Positions 8,783 to 16,968 of a stretch of DNA of 64,000 bases are shown in pieces. A model generated the notes under the pieces. The model searched no databases. It was not told the DNA's origin and saw only the letters and a program-made list of their open reading frames with translations. Position 1 is the stretch's first letter; each line of letters begins with the position of its first letter. This stretch comes from Sulfobacillus sp. (GTDB lineage Bacteria; Bacillota; Sulfobacillia; Sulfobacillales; Sulfobacillaceae): positions 124,001 through 188,000 of the forward strand of contig DAIDDL010000001.1 in NCBI GenBank assembly GCA_027309085.1. Reading direction: 5' to 3'. A program made the position numbers and the translations under genes.

Positions 8783-9349
8783 ATGGCAATGCGGTCATTT
8801 CTTTACGATATTCAGGTATCTTTGCTAGATATGCCATGGCCGGTATGGCGCCGGCTTATGGTGCCAAGCACCATCACTTTCAAAAAGTTTCACGAAGCCA
8901 TTCAGATTGCCATGGGGTGGCAGAGCTACCATTTGTTTGAGTTTAAGTACGGACCGCTGGCGATTTCCGTGCCGGATGAGGATTTTGTGGTGGATGACTC
9001 GCATTTCGATGCGCGCTGGAAAAAGCTGTCCTCATTGAATCTGGCCTCGTCCGATGTCATGTCATACCTTTACGATTTCGGGGACAACTGGGTGCACCTG
9101 ATCCATGTGAAGGGAGTCAGACCCCTCGAGCACCGCGAGATGGCGGTGCGCTGCACTGCGGGGGAGGGGGCGTGCCCGCCGGAAGACGTGGGTGGCCCAT
9201 ACGGTTACGAGCAGTTTCTGCAGACGATCTATGACAGCGATGATCCCGAAGCCAGCCACTTGCTGGACTGGGTGGGAGGCGAGTTTGACCCGTGGGCTTT
9301 TGACCGGAACCATGTGAACGAAGAGATGGCCCAGCGTTTCAAGAAGTGA
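8783..9349 (+). CDS. Plasmid pRiA4b ORF-3 family protein
   Basis: A 188-residue protein with the hallmarks of the pRiA4b ORF-3 family: YDIQVSLLDMPWPVWRRLMVP at the N terminus, FHEAIQIAMGWQSYHLFEF, YLYDFGDNWVHLI, and the acidic CPPEDVGGPYGYEQF block. The family is common on chromosomes and mobile DNA and has no established biochemical function. Starts at 8783 or 8789 are both possible; the ribosome site is GAGGAG at 8765-8770. The last two codons and the stop lie inside the terminator stem. Confidence 0.82.
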   Translation: MAMRSFLYDIQVSLLDMPWPVWRRLMVPSTITFKKFHEAIQIAMGWQSYHLFEFKYGPLAISVPDEDFVVDDSHFDARWKKLSSLNLASSDVMSYLYDFGDNWVHLIHVKGVRPLEHREMAVRCTAGEGACPPEDVGGPYGYEQFLQTIYDSDDPEASHLLDWVGGEFDPWAFDRNHVNEEMAQRFKK

Positions 9350-9378
9350 GTCCCTAAGGACTCACTTCTTGATTTTTT
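9341..9378 (+). terminator. Rho-independent terminator overlapping a gene end
   Basis: AAGAAGTGAGTCC (9341-9353) and GGACTCACTTCTT (9358-9370) form a perfect 13-bp stem with a CTAA loop, followed by six T. The left arm encodes the last lysines and the TGA stop of the preceding gene. Confidence 0.9.
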
Positions 9379-9712
9379 GCTATTGACACGATCGGGATTG
9401 AGAGAAATTCGGCGGAGGGCCTCTTAGGAATAATAACTCTTCTTCGGGACGCAAGGTCAGGTCCTCAAACTTCCGCGCGCCAATCAAATTCACCGATTCC
9501 CCGGATGCAGGGGTCGGTTTCAAACCCTTTTGGGCTCACATGCAGAGGCAAACCTTGCCGCTCCAAGCAATCGGTAGCCGCCCCGGGAGTGCTGAGTGCC
9601 GGACTGAGGCAGCTGTTCCGTTCCTTTGCAATGCGCTCCTGAACGGCCCGCCATAATAGATTGTGATGTGCCCGAGACCTGCCATTCCCACTTCTTTCTT
9701 TAGCCATAGCCG
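9379..9712. other. Intergenic region, nothing recognised
   Basis: About 330 bp between a terminator and the 3' end of the convergent MFS gene. A 98-codon minus-strand frame crosses it, but it starts inside the MFS gene, has no ribosome site and resembles nothing known. Confidence 0.35.
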
Positions 9713-10921
9713 TTATGCGCGCTCCGGGGAGATAATGCGGCCCATTGCATAGACATTCCACGACTGCGCGACAGAGGTGAGCAGTATGAGCCCAATGACC
9801 ATGACCGGAGAGGAGATCCAGTGCACCCCGATGGCGAGGATGGCTACCGTCAGCAGGCGGCCGATATTCAGCGCCACTTCCCGGCTGAGGGTATAGCTGA
9901 CCCGCCTTTGGGTAATATCAGGGTCCTGGTCCATAACTCCCATCGGGATGGTCTCGGAAGGGATCATATAAAAGGGCAGCGTCAGCGCGAACAACACCCC
10001 ATAGGCAAAGATCCACGGCCAGGATGATCCGCCTAACAGCAAGAGGCCCGCGCCGATCATCCCGGCAACGCCCAGAGCCATGGACCCCAATTGTCTGCCG
10101 TAGCGGACGTGGCGGGTGACCAGCAAGGAGGCGGTCATGCGTGCCAGTGCCGTCGCCGCAGTATAAATTCCCACGAGAGCAGCGCTGTGTGTCGCGAAGA
10201 AAATAAGAAAGAGTCCGGCCAGGCTGGTAATGCCTTCGCGGGTGCCCCGCACCACCACGGTTTTGATAATGACTGCCCAATCGGGGCGGTCGGCGACCAC
10301 CCGCCAGCTGTCTGCTATGGGCTGCAAGTGCATGGGGGGGCCGGTCGGGACCCCGGAGCTGATAGCGAGCGCCGCCGCATACAGGGCAAGCGCGACGGCA
10401 AACACAATCAGGTAGCCCCCCAACCCGGCGACGGTGCTGATGACCAGTCCGGAGAACAGCGGGGCAGCGACCCCGGTAATGCTGTTGACGGCGCCGCTGA
10501 CCCCAAAAAAGTGCATGCGCGAATCTCTGTCGATGGTATCAAAGGTCATGAGGTTGAACCCGAACCAGTAAGCGCCTTGGGCAATTCCGTAAATAATGCC
10601 CAGCGCCAGCACAAGGTGGCCGGCATGGTGGGAAAGGGCGAGCAGCAGGCCGTAAAATGCCATGGTCAGGAATAGCCCCCACCGGTAAGGAACGAGGGGA
10701 GGTCTGCCGTGAAACACCTTTGAGGCCGCGTAAAAGACCACCGTGAGCGCTACGAAATACCCGATGTTGAAGGTGATGAGGCCTGTCAGGCTGTGGGCGA
10801 CCACAAGCATAAACAGATTGACAAAGACCGTGGCCACCGCATTGGCGGTCTGGGCGCCAGAAAAGGTCAGGAGCAGCCATAACGCCCCAGGGGATAACTT
10901 TTGCCGTGGAGACTGGGACAT
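9713..10921 (-). CDS. MFS transporter, second type
   Basis: A 402-residue polytopic membrane protein with about 12 hydrophobic segments. It resembles the YqgE-like MFS group of Firmicutes rather than the sugar or acid transporter at 448; it has FNIGYFVALTVVFYAASK early and a GVSGAVNSITGVAAPLFSG stretch around residue 150. The substrate is unknown. The ATG at 10921 has AAGGAGG 7 bases upstream. It is separated by about 140 bp from an IS200-type transposase gene on the other strand. Confidence 0.8.
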   Translation of the reverse strand: MSQSPRQKLSPGALWLLLTFSGAQTANAVATVFVNLFMLVVAHSLTGLITFNIGYFVALTVVFYAASKVFHGRPPLVPYRWGLFLTMAFYGLLLALSHHAGHLVLALGIIYGIAQGAYWFGFNLMTFDTIDRDSRMHFFGVSGAVNSITGVAAPLFSGLVISTVAGLGGYLIVFAVALALYAAALAISSGVPTGPPMHLQPIADSWRVVADRPDWAVIIKTVVVRGTREGITSLAGLFLIFFATHSAALVGIYTAATALARMTASLLVTRHVRYGRQLGSMALGVAGMIGAGLLLLGGSSWPWIFAYGVLFALTLPFYMIPSETIPMGVMDQDPDITQRRVSYTLSREVALNIGRLLTVAILAIGVHWISSPVMVIGLILLTSVAQSWNVYAMGRIISPERA

Positions 10922-10977
10922 GAAATCCTCCTTGTGTTAGCCAGTGCGGTTTATGGAAATGACACCTTGGTATTGTC

Positions 10978-11011
10978 GGTGACGGTTCACAGGCGTCACC
11001 AGTGACCACTG
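10978..11011. repeat. Adjacent small hairpins upstream of tnpA
   Basis: GGTGACG (10978-10984) pairs with CGTCACC (10994-11000), and CAGTG-AC-CACTG (11000-11011) follows directly. IS200/IS605 elements carry subterminal hairpins recognised by TnpA, so this may be the left end. The exact tip cannot be fixed without a second copy. Confidence 0.35.
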
Positions 11012-11061
11012 TGCCAACCCCCTTGCGCTGATTATTAGTCTCAGTATATCATTAGGTTACT

Positions 11062-11511
11062 ATGGATGAAACAGAAATGATGTCGGCCTCACACGCCGTG
11101 TACTCTCTTCGGTTGCATATCGTCTTTGTGACCAAGTACCGGCGGAAGACCTTAGTCCCCGAGGTGCTCGAGGCTTTGCAAGGGGCTTTCGCGGAGATCC
11201 TGGCCGATTGGCGCTGCACCCTCATAGAATTTGGGGGAGAAGCCGATCATGTCCATTTGCTGGTGGGTATCCACCCGGCCCTGAACATCTCGATCTTGAT
11301 CAACAATCTGAAATCCGCCAGTTCGCGCCGGATGCGCAACCGATTTGCCGAACATCTCGCAAACTACTATGGGAAACCATACTTCTGGCACCGCGCCTAT
11401 TATGTCGGGAGTGTCGGGGGGGCATCGGTGGATACGGTGAAGCGCTATGTCGAGGCCCAAGGGACGAAAGAAAAACCCCGCAAGGCGGCCAAGGCGCTGC
11501 CCCCCGCTTGA
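11062..11511 (+). CDS. tnpA: IS200/IS605-family transposase TnpA
   Basis: A 149-residue Y1 HUH single-strand transposase. The metal-binding HUH motif is DHVHLLVGI near residue 68, and the nucleophilic tyrosine is expected in VKRYVEAQ near residue 131. The N-terminal LHIVFVTKYRR is characteristic. No tnpB lies beside it, so this is an IS200-like arrangement. The ORF is full length, so it may be active. The ribosome site is weak, as is usual for this family. Confidence 0.9.
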   Translation: MDETEMMSASHAVYSLRLHIVFVTKYRRKTLVPEVLEALQGAFAEILADWRCTLIEFGGEADHVHLLVGIHPALNISILINNLKSASSRRMRNRFAEHLANYYGKPYFWHRAYYVGSVGGASVDTVKRYVEAQGTKEKPRKAAKALPPA

Positions 11512-11870
11512 CCTCGCCAGCTGTCGTCTCAGGGGCAATGCGCGGCCGTGATGTTCAATTAAGCCCTGCTTGAGTGCTTGTTGACCAGTTCTGAAATGAC
11601 ACACGTGTCTAGAAGGCTTATTCCCGTGGACAACATAACCACCTTGGGCTCTGCGCGCACGCAATCGATTGGGGACTATCTTCGGATTGGTGGATGAGAT
11701 CACTCCACTTGCCGGCGGCCCGACCGCGCTCTGTAGCACCTTACTGGGTACAAACGGCCAGAGGGGAACGGCGGGGCCTGCAGGCATGGAATATCAATTG
11801 CCCGCATAATGCCTATATGAGGATAGATGCCATGGATAGCGAATCCGGATGGAAAAAATTCGGGATGACT
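11512..11870. other. Intergenic region after tnpA
   Basis: No gene is supported here. The segment should include the right end of the IS200-like element, but I could not identify a convincing subterminal hairpin, and there is no recognisable tnpB remnant. Confidence 0.35.
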
Positions 11871-11899
11871 GTGACCTGACGTCGATTTAAGCGTTATAT
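11871..11899 (+). promoter_or_regulatory. Weak candidate promoter of the LCP gene
   Basis: GTGACC (11871-11876), 17 bases, TTATAT (11894-11899), about 50 bp upstream of the start codon. The match to consensus is partial. Confidence 0.3.
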
Positions 11900-11951
11900 G
11901 ACATAGGGAACGTTTGGCGAATGCTCAATAGGACATATGCGGGAGGTTGTC

Positions 11952-13259
11952 GTGCATAACCATTTGAATGAACCATTGCCGAAAAGGCAGCAGGTGAAGC
12001 CCAAGAAGCGTGGAAAATGGCGGTGGATACTGCCGGTGGGGATTTTGGGCGCCCTGGGCGCTCTGGCTGCGGGGGCTTGGTGGAAAGTGAATCCCACGCA
12101 CGCCCTGACGACTCCCCGGGTAAGTTCTCTCAACAAAAATTATGCCTTGGGCCAGCAGCGGGTCACCATCTTGCTCCTAGGCAATGCGCTCAGCATTATC
12201 AACGGCAAAGACGTGACTAATCCGAAAGTGCGGGACCGCACCGATGCCATGCTGCTGCTGAGCGTGGATACGAAGACGGGGAAGGTCAACGTGCTCTCCA
12301 TCCCCCGCGATTCACTCGTGGACATTCCCCATGTGGGCTACACCAAGCTGAACGAGGCCAACTACTTTGGCGGGCCCAAGCTGGCCGTTCAGGAAGTCGA
12401 GAAGATGATGCACATCCCGGTGGACTTTTACATGGAAACGACGATGTGGAACTTTGCCGATATCATCAATCAAATTGGCGGGCTGACAATCTACGTGCCC
12501 AAAGCCATGCACTACGGCGGCACCGGCAAGTACCTTGACATCAACCTAAACAAGGGTCTGCAGCATCTCAATGGCCAGCAGGTGCTGGAATTCGCCCGGT
12601 TCCGCCATGAACCGATGGGCAGCATCGCCCGTTCGTTCCAGCAGCAGGAAGTGATCAAGGCCATTATGCACAAACTGCTCGACCCCTCCAACTTGCCGAA
12701 GCTGCCGCAGATTGCGCTGGAGCTGCGCAAGGATATTGTCTACACCAATCTGCATGACAACCAGCTTCTGGCTCTGGCCCTGGTCGCCCGCCACGTATCC
12801 CTGTCCAGTGTGCAGTTCGCCACCATTCCGGGCACGCCAACGACGCGGATGGACCCCTATATGCACGTTAAGCTCGATTATTGGGTCGACAATCCCAAGT
12901 GGGAGCAGCTGCTGGCTGACCAGATGCTGATGGGGCAGCCATGGACCAAGGCGCAGAAGAAGAGCATCGATTTTGTCGTGCGCAGCGGCACCGGCTCCCT
13001 GGCCCCAGCCCAGCAGTTTGCCAGTTGGCTGAAGCAGCAGGGGTATACGGTCAATGAGGTAATCTGGGCCAACAATCATAACCACGTGCAGAACAGCATC
13101 GTGAATTTTACCGGGGACGAAGGGTTTGCCACCTCTCTGGCGAGCGCGCTGGGACCGTCTGGCGCCACGGCCATTTCCAACAGTCCCTACCACGATGTGC
13201 CGCACCTGGATATGATCATTACCGTGGGCCAGGACTATAAACCCAGCCTGGGGAACTAA
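11952..13259 (+). CDS. LytR-CpsA-Psr (LCP) family wall-polymer ligase
   Basis: A 435-residue membrane-anchored protein with a basic cytoplasmic tail, one transmembrane helix (about residues 23-45, WILPVGILGALGALAAGAWW) and an extracellular LCP domain. LCP enzymes attach teichoic acids or other glycopolymers from lipid carriers to peptidoglycan. Conserved pieces are RDRTDAMLLLSVD, SIPRDSLVDIP and ARFRHEPMGS. The C-terminal 100 residues, starting VRSGTGSLAPAQQFASWL, look like the LytR_C domain. The GTG at 11952 has GGGAGG 5 bases upstream and is preferred over ATG 11937. Confidence 0.9.
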   Translation: MHNHLNEPLPKRQQVKPKKRGKWRWILPVGILGALGALAAGAWWKVNPTHALTTPRVSSLNKNYALGQQRVTILLLGNALSIINGKDVTNPKVRDRTDAMLLLSVDTKTGKVNVLSIPRDSLVDIPHVGYTKLNEANYFGGPKLAVQEVEKMMHIPVDFYMETTMWNFADIINQIGGLTIYVPKAMHYGGTGKYLDINLNKGLQHLNGQQVLEFARFRHEPMGSIARSFQQQEVIKAIMHKLLDPSNLPKLPQIALELRKDIVYTNLHDNQLLALALVARHVSLSSVQFATIPGTPTTRMDPYMHVKLDYWVDNPKWEQLLADQMLMGQPWTKAQKKSIDFVVRSGTGSLAPAQQFASWLKQQGYTVNEVIWANNHNHVQNSIVNFTGDEGFATSLASALGPSGATAISNSPYHDVPHLDMIITVGQDYKPSLGN

Positions 13260-13284
13260 GGCGCTTCTGGGGGCTGCCTTAGTT
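13254..13284 (+). terminator. Hairpin at the end of the LCP gene
   Basis: AACTAAGGC (13254-13262) and GCCTTAGTT (13276-13284) pair perfectly around 13 bases, and the TAA stop codon lies in the left arm. There is no T run, so strength is uncertain. Confidence 0.5.
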
Positions 13285-13330
13285 TGACACGGACGTTTCC
13301 CGGAACAAAAGTTTGTACGCGAAAAAATCC

Positions 13331-13359
13331 TTGCGGTTTAGCGCCCGAGCGTTTACAAT
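13331..13359 (+). promoter_or_regulatory. Candidate promoter of the membrane protein gene
   Basis: TTGCGG (13331-13336), 17 bases, TACAAT (13354-13359), about 55 bp before the start codon. Confidence 0.5.
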
Positions 13360-13414
13360 AACCCCGAACATGGACAGACAAGGTGAAGGGAGCAGTTTTT
13401 GATGAGGGATGGAT

Positions 13415-14176
13415 ATGGCTTTACCATCGAGCAAAACCCCGCGTGATCTTCTTCGCTTGCTGATTTTGCCGCTTGTGGATGGATACTTCTTGTCAATGGT
13501 GGTTTCCGGCCGCTTGGATCACTGGAATGTGGCGGTGCTGGTGGGCCTGTTGGCCTTCAGCGGAGCCGGAGTGGTGACCACTGCTTCTCTCTTGCCTCAC
13601 AATCCGAAGAATTTCCGGGGAATGGCCCTGACAATTGCCCGGGTCTATTTGGTGATGCTGCCAACAGCCTGGATTGCGACGCTGCTGATGGGCCCCCTGC
13701 AATCCATTGAATTGCCCTACCAAGGAATTTTCACGGCGCTGATCCTAATCGGCACGGCGGCCAATATGTGGCCTACAGAGCTGCCGGGGCGGTTGCGCGG
13801 ACTCTATAAGCCGGCGCAGATGGTCGCGGTGCTGGTCTCGGTCATGCTGCTCTACGGCCTGGAAAGCCACAGGCTTTTCCCCCTGCGCTTCCACCTGAAT
13901 CTTGACCTCATCGGCATGGTCTCCCTATCGGTGGCGGTAGGGTTCACACTGACCATCTTGGGGAGCCTCCTGCAGTGGAAGTGGGGCGGGCTGGATACCC
14001 CGTTCTCCCGCAGTGTGCTGGCAGCGGGAGGGAGCATTGTCCTCCTGCTGGTCTCCCTGACGCTCTTGGGCGTGCCTGTGCCCGCTCTGTGGATTTGGAG
14101 CGCGGAGGGGCTCGCGATATCAGGCGCCGTCTTTGCCACCAGGTGGCATGCGGGCAAGCCGCCGCTGTCCCTTTAG
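13415..14176 (+). CDS. Polytopic membrane protein, function unknown
   Basis: A 253-residue protein with about seven hydrophobic segments separated by short loops. I see no catalytic or transporter motif and cannot place it in a family. The ATG at 13415 has GAGGG 6 bases upstream; ATG 13409 is too close to that site. Its 3' end faces the glycerophosphodiesterase gene 20 bp away. Hydrophobicity and a good promoter make a real gene likely. Confidence 0.65.
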   Translation: MALPSSKTPRDLLRLLILPLVDGYFLSMVVSGRLDHWNVAVLVGLLAFSGAGVVTTASLLPHNPKNFRGMALTIARVYLVMLPTAWIATLLMGPLQSIELPYQGIFTALILIGTAANMWPTELPGRLRGLYKPAQMVAVLVSVMLLYGLESHRLFPLRFHLNLDLIGMVSLSVAVGFTLTILGSLLQWKWGGLDTPFSRSVLAAGGSIVLLLVSLTLLGVPVPALWIWSAEGLAISGAVFATRWHAGKPPLSL

Positions 14177-14196
14177 GCCGCCGTCTTGGCGGCTGA

Positions 14197-14904
14197 CTAC
14201 TGCACAGCCCACAGGGGGTCGTCTAAAAAGACGGCAGTAGCGCCGTTGCGCCGGGCCCGTTCATAGTGGCTGTAGCTGTGAATGCCGTAGATGCCGGTGT
14301 GGATATGGCAGGCCCTGAGCTTGAGGAGGTCTTCGGCCGGAGTGTATTCCCGGTCCATGTGGAGAATGCTGCAGGGAACCGAGCGCGCTACGGCAGCTGG
14401 GTCGAGCAGGCGCGCGCTGTACAGCGCGGCTACGGCAATGTCCGGATCCTGAGCCAGCGCATAATGCAGTTGCGGGTGGTGGAATGAGGACAGCAGGACG
14501 CGATCGCCCAGGCCATAGTCGCGGACCATCTCCAGTACCCGGTCGACCAGCAGCGGAGAAGGATCTTTGATTTCCAGATTGAGGGCGGTGGGTGGGGCTG
14601 CCATGGCCAGCAAGTCCGCCAGGCGGGGCACTCTGAGGGTAGGGTCGCCTTTCAGGGGCACTGACTGCAGTTCCGCCCAGAGCCATTCACTGACCAGCCC
14701 TTGGGCCTGGGTGGTGCGCTCCAGGGTTTCGTCGTGCAAAATGACAACCTCTTTGTCCCGGGTTAGCTGGAGGTCGCATTCGATGCCGTCGGCCCCGTCC
14801 CTGATGGCCCTGTGAAAAGCGGCCAGGGAGTTTTCCGGCAACAGGGCTGAAGACCCGCGGTGGGCCCAGATAAACGGGCGGGATAGCGTGGGATACTGGA
14901 ACAT
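14197..14904 (-). CDS. Glycerophosphodiester phosphodiesterase
   Basis: A 235-residue GDPD TIM-barrel enzyme hydrolysing glycerophosphodiesters to glycerol 3-phosphate and an alcohol. Visible are AHRGSS (His15-Arg16), the calcium/acid ligands in PENSLAAF and GIECDLQLTRD, and the second histidine in ILHDETLERTT. There is no signal peptide, so it acts in the cytoplasm on lipid head-group breakdown products. The ATG at 14904 has GAGAGGAG 8 bases upstream; a TTG at 14910 is too close to it. Confidence 0.88.
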   Translation of the reverse strand: MFQYPTLSRPFIWAHRGSSALLPENSLAAFHRAIRDGADGIECDLQLTRDKEVVILHDETLERTTQAQGLVSEWLWAELQSVPLKGDPTLRVPRLADLLAMAAPPTALNLEIKDPSPLLVDRVLEMVRDYGLGDRVLLSSFHHPQLHYALAQDPDIAVAALYSARLLDPAAVARSVPCSILHMDREYTPAEDLLKLRACHIHTGIYGIHSYSHYERARRNGATAVFLDDPLWAVQ

Positions 14905-15153
14905 GCGCAAGGCTCCTCTCTGCTGTGGCTGCTATATCAGAAATCATAGCAAATTTTACCGGAGAGGGAAGGCTTTTTTCTTCAGGCAAGCTCCCGGTGG
15001 AGACCTTCCCAGTATTTGCGCCCAGACCCGAAAAATTCTCTGCCCGTCGCATCCAGCGGACAACGTCTCCCCGGGCCGGTGGCGCAATACTCTACTATTA
15101 GCCGTGCAGCGCGGCGGTGATCAACGTGCGGTGACCCGCAGAAAGGGCAAGGG

Positions 15154-15888
15154 ATGACCAAAGGCAGAATTCCGTCGGTGAAACTGGGGTGCGTGGGAAT
15201 ATGCGACCATTGCATGGGCATGTTAAGCGACCATGAAACCCATGAGCACACAATGCTCTGCCCCGCTTGCTCCGCGGCTGTGCTCATGGTGCCGGTGGGG
15301 CGGATGGCGTGGGGCCTCGAAGAGATAGGGCGGCAGCTGGAAAAGATGCAGCCTGTCTCCATTTTCCACCACAAGCCTATCCAGCCGTGGCCCGTGCTTA
15401 ACGGGGATGCCTGGCACGTGGATATCCGGATGCCCTTGTCCAGCCCTTACGCCCGGGTTGCGGCCCGGTGGTTTCCCAAGGAGTACGGGGGCATCTGGGA
15501 GAGTCTTGGCACGGCCGATATTCCGGACGGGGGGTACATTGGAGACCCTCTGGCTGAAAGCTTGGTGATCCCCAAGCTTTTGGTATCGCAGGCGGGAATT
15601 GCCCGGTTGGGAAGGAGCATTCGGCAGTGCCGCCAGCAGTTTGCCCAGAAGACCGGACGGGAGTGGATGGAGCAGATGGGAGGCTGGCTGCAGGCCATGG
15701 CGGATGAAGACGCAGCTGGCCTGAGGCAAGCGATTGCCCGGGCGCCAAGGCGCCTTGATCCCGGCGAGCGGGATTTGCTGCGCCTTATTCAGCGCGTTCG
15801 CGAAGAGGGTCAAGGCTCGGGGCAGGTCCTCCGGTTTCCCTCGGGCGCAAGACGTCGGACGCGGTCCAAGGGCCACTTCCCGCGCTGA
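15154..15888 (+). CDS. Zinc-ribbon protein of unknown function
   Basis: A 244-residue protein with an N-terminal treble-clef or ribbon-like cysteine pattern: GICDHCMGML followed about 20 residues later by LCPACSAA. The middle is an aromatic-rich globular region (EYGGIWESLG...PDGGYIGDP), and the C terminus is arginine-rich and probably flexible. I do not recognise the family. GAAAGGGCAAGGG precedes the ATG. It converges with a tiny membrane-protein gene 13 bp away. Nucleic-acid or protein binding is plausible from the ribbon, but unproven. Confidence 0.6.
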   Translation: MTKGRIPSVKLGCVGICDHCMGMLSDHETHEHTMLCPACSAAVLMVPVGRMAWGLEEIGRQLEKMQPVSIFHHKPIQPWPVLNGDAWHVDIRMPLSSPYARVAARWFPKEYGGIWESLGTADIPDGGYIGDPLAESLVIPKLLVSQAGIARLGRSIRQCRQQFAQKTGREWMEQMGGWLQAMADEDAAGLRQAIARAPRRLDPGERDLLRLIQRVREEGQGSGQVLRFPSGARRRTRSKGHFPR

Positions 15889-15901
15889 ACAGGGCCCGCT
15901 C

Positions 15902-16021
15902 CTAAAACAGGTTGGGCGGGTCGGAATGGCCGCCAAACAGCGCCCACAGAATGAGGCCCGCCACAAGCCAGGCAGCCGGCACAATGATGACAATCAGCAG
16001 GATCCAATATCCTAATGACAC
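15902..16021 (-). CDS. 39-residue single-span membrane peptide
   Basis: A very small gene read by eye: GTG start at 16021 and TAG at 15902-15904. It encodes a peptide beginning MSLGYWILLIVIIVPAAW, continuing with a second hydrophobic stretch LVAGLILWALF, and ending in a polar tail GGHSDPPNLF. The ribosome site GGAAAGG lies 9 bases before the start. Nearly all residues from 5 to 29 are hydrophobic, so it should be a one-helix membrane protein. Function unknown; such peptides often tune larger membrane complexes. Confidence 0.6.
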   Translation of the reverse strand: MSLGYWILLIVIIVPAAWLVAGLILWALFGGHSDPPNLF

Positions 16022-16163
16022 CGTGACCAGCCTTTCCCCGCAGTGCGGCAAACATTTCTCGGAGACATCTCGCGCAACCTAGGCCCTGTTCCGGGGTCTT
16101 TTCCCTTTCCCCATCATATCAGCTTGCGAACCAAATGGCAGGATAGGCTCAGTATGTCCCGTT
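16022..16163. other. Divergent gap between the small membrane gene and the Fur-box region
   Basis: It holds the ribosome site of the minus-strand peptide gene and presumably its promoter. No gene or strong hairpin was seen. Confidence 0.35.
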
Positions 16164-16182
16164 GATGATGATTTTCATTATC
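16164..16182. promoter_or_regulatory. Fur-box-like palindrome
   Basis: GATGATGATTTTCATTATC matches the classical 19-base Fur box at 16 of 19 positions, and its outer 8-base arms pair at 7 of 8 positions. It lies just upstream of a TG-extended -10 element at 16206. A Fur-family protein is encoded at 56487-56942 in this window. Confidence 0.55.
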
Positions 16183-16202
16183 CCGACAACGAGGGCCAAG
16201 TT

Positions 16203-16211
16203 TGCTATAGT
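16203..16211 (+). promoter_or_regulatory. Extended -10 promoter element
   Basis: TGC followed by TATAGT (16206-16211) is an extended -10 element. The -35 region would abut the Fur-box-like palindrome. The first downstream start codon is at 16358. Confidence 0.45.
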
Positions 16212-16357
16212 ATCAGCCAAGGTCCAGGCTTGGCCGGTGTCGTATGCACAATTCGCTGATACTGCCTCCCCCACGGATATTGACAGTACCAGACCGCGCT
16301 CCGCGCGGTAGTGAATCCGCGCCTGGCAGAACGACGTATAAGAGGGGGGAATGGCCG

Positions 16358-16768
16358 ATGCGCAGGAAATATGCAAAATGGTGGAATCTTGATGCATTGC
16401 TTCCGGAGCAGATGGATGAAATCCGCCAGTGTGTAGAGTCCGGATCCACAGACGAAGTGGCGCTGGTGGCCGTGGACTGCGATCAAAAGGCGGAAGAGCT
16501 GGCCGACCGGTTTCAGGATGTGTCCGGCGAGTACCTGGTCAGCGAGTCCGGCACCCGGCGTCTTCTGCTCCTGCGCTCCCACGCCTGGGCTATGGCCCGG
16601 GATGACAGCCATGACAGGGTGATGGGGCTGATTCAGGTGCTGGAGCAGACGCTGCAGCTGGCCAGAGAGGCCGACCCGGCCCGGAGTGGAGAACTGCAGG
16701 CGCAGTGCGCCGATCTGCTGAGCCAATATCCGGAGATTCAGGAACGATTCACCCGCCAGCAAGAATAG
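16358..16768 (+). CDS. Acidic soluble protein, function unknown
   Basis: A 136-residue, predominantly helical, acidic protein (for example LLPEQMDEIRQCVESGS and LADLLSQYP-like repeats of charged helices). There is no family I recognise and no membrane segment. The ATG at 16358 is preceded by GAGGGGGGA at good distance; the frame opens at 16244 without support. Its promoter region carries a Fur-box-like palindrome, which hints at metal-dependent expression. Confidence 0.6.
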   Translation: MRRKYAKWWNLDALLPEQMDEIRQCVESGSTDEVALVAVDCDQKAEELADRFQDVSGEYLVSESGTRRLLLLRSHAWAMARDDSHDRVMGLIQVLEQTLQLAREADPARSGELQAQCADLLSQYPEIQERFTRQQE

Positions 16769-16896
16769 CGGCACCTGCAAAATTCGCCTGCACGGCGGAC
16801 GACTTGCGCCGGGAATTTTGGCAGCGCGGGTAGTGTGGCCGCAGAGCTTTTGACGCGGGCCTCAGGGAACTTTTCCCCGACCTTTTCGTGCATAGA

Positions 16897-16910
16897 CCGT
16901 TCGCGAACGG
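16897..16910. promoter_or_regulatory. Perfect 14-bp palindrome upstream of the DUF1540 gene
   Basis: CCGTTCGCGAACGG is fully self-complementary and lies 58 bp before the start codon at 16969. It could be a protein-binding site. No bound factor can be named. Confidence 0.3.
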
Positions 16911-16968
16911 GGACCTTAACAGACGGGACCGGGCAGCGGGGGTCCCGAATCTCAAAGGGGGCAACCAT

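Noticed and set aside
9465-9761. 98-codon minus-strand frame after the MFS gene
   Set aside because: Begins inside the MFS coding region, has no ribosome site and no recognisable similarity.
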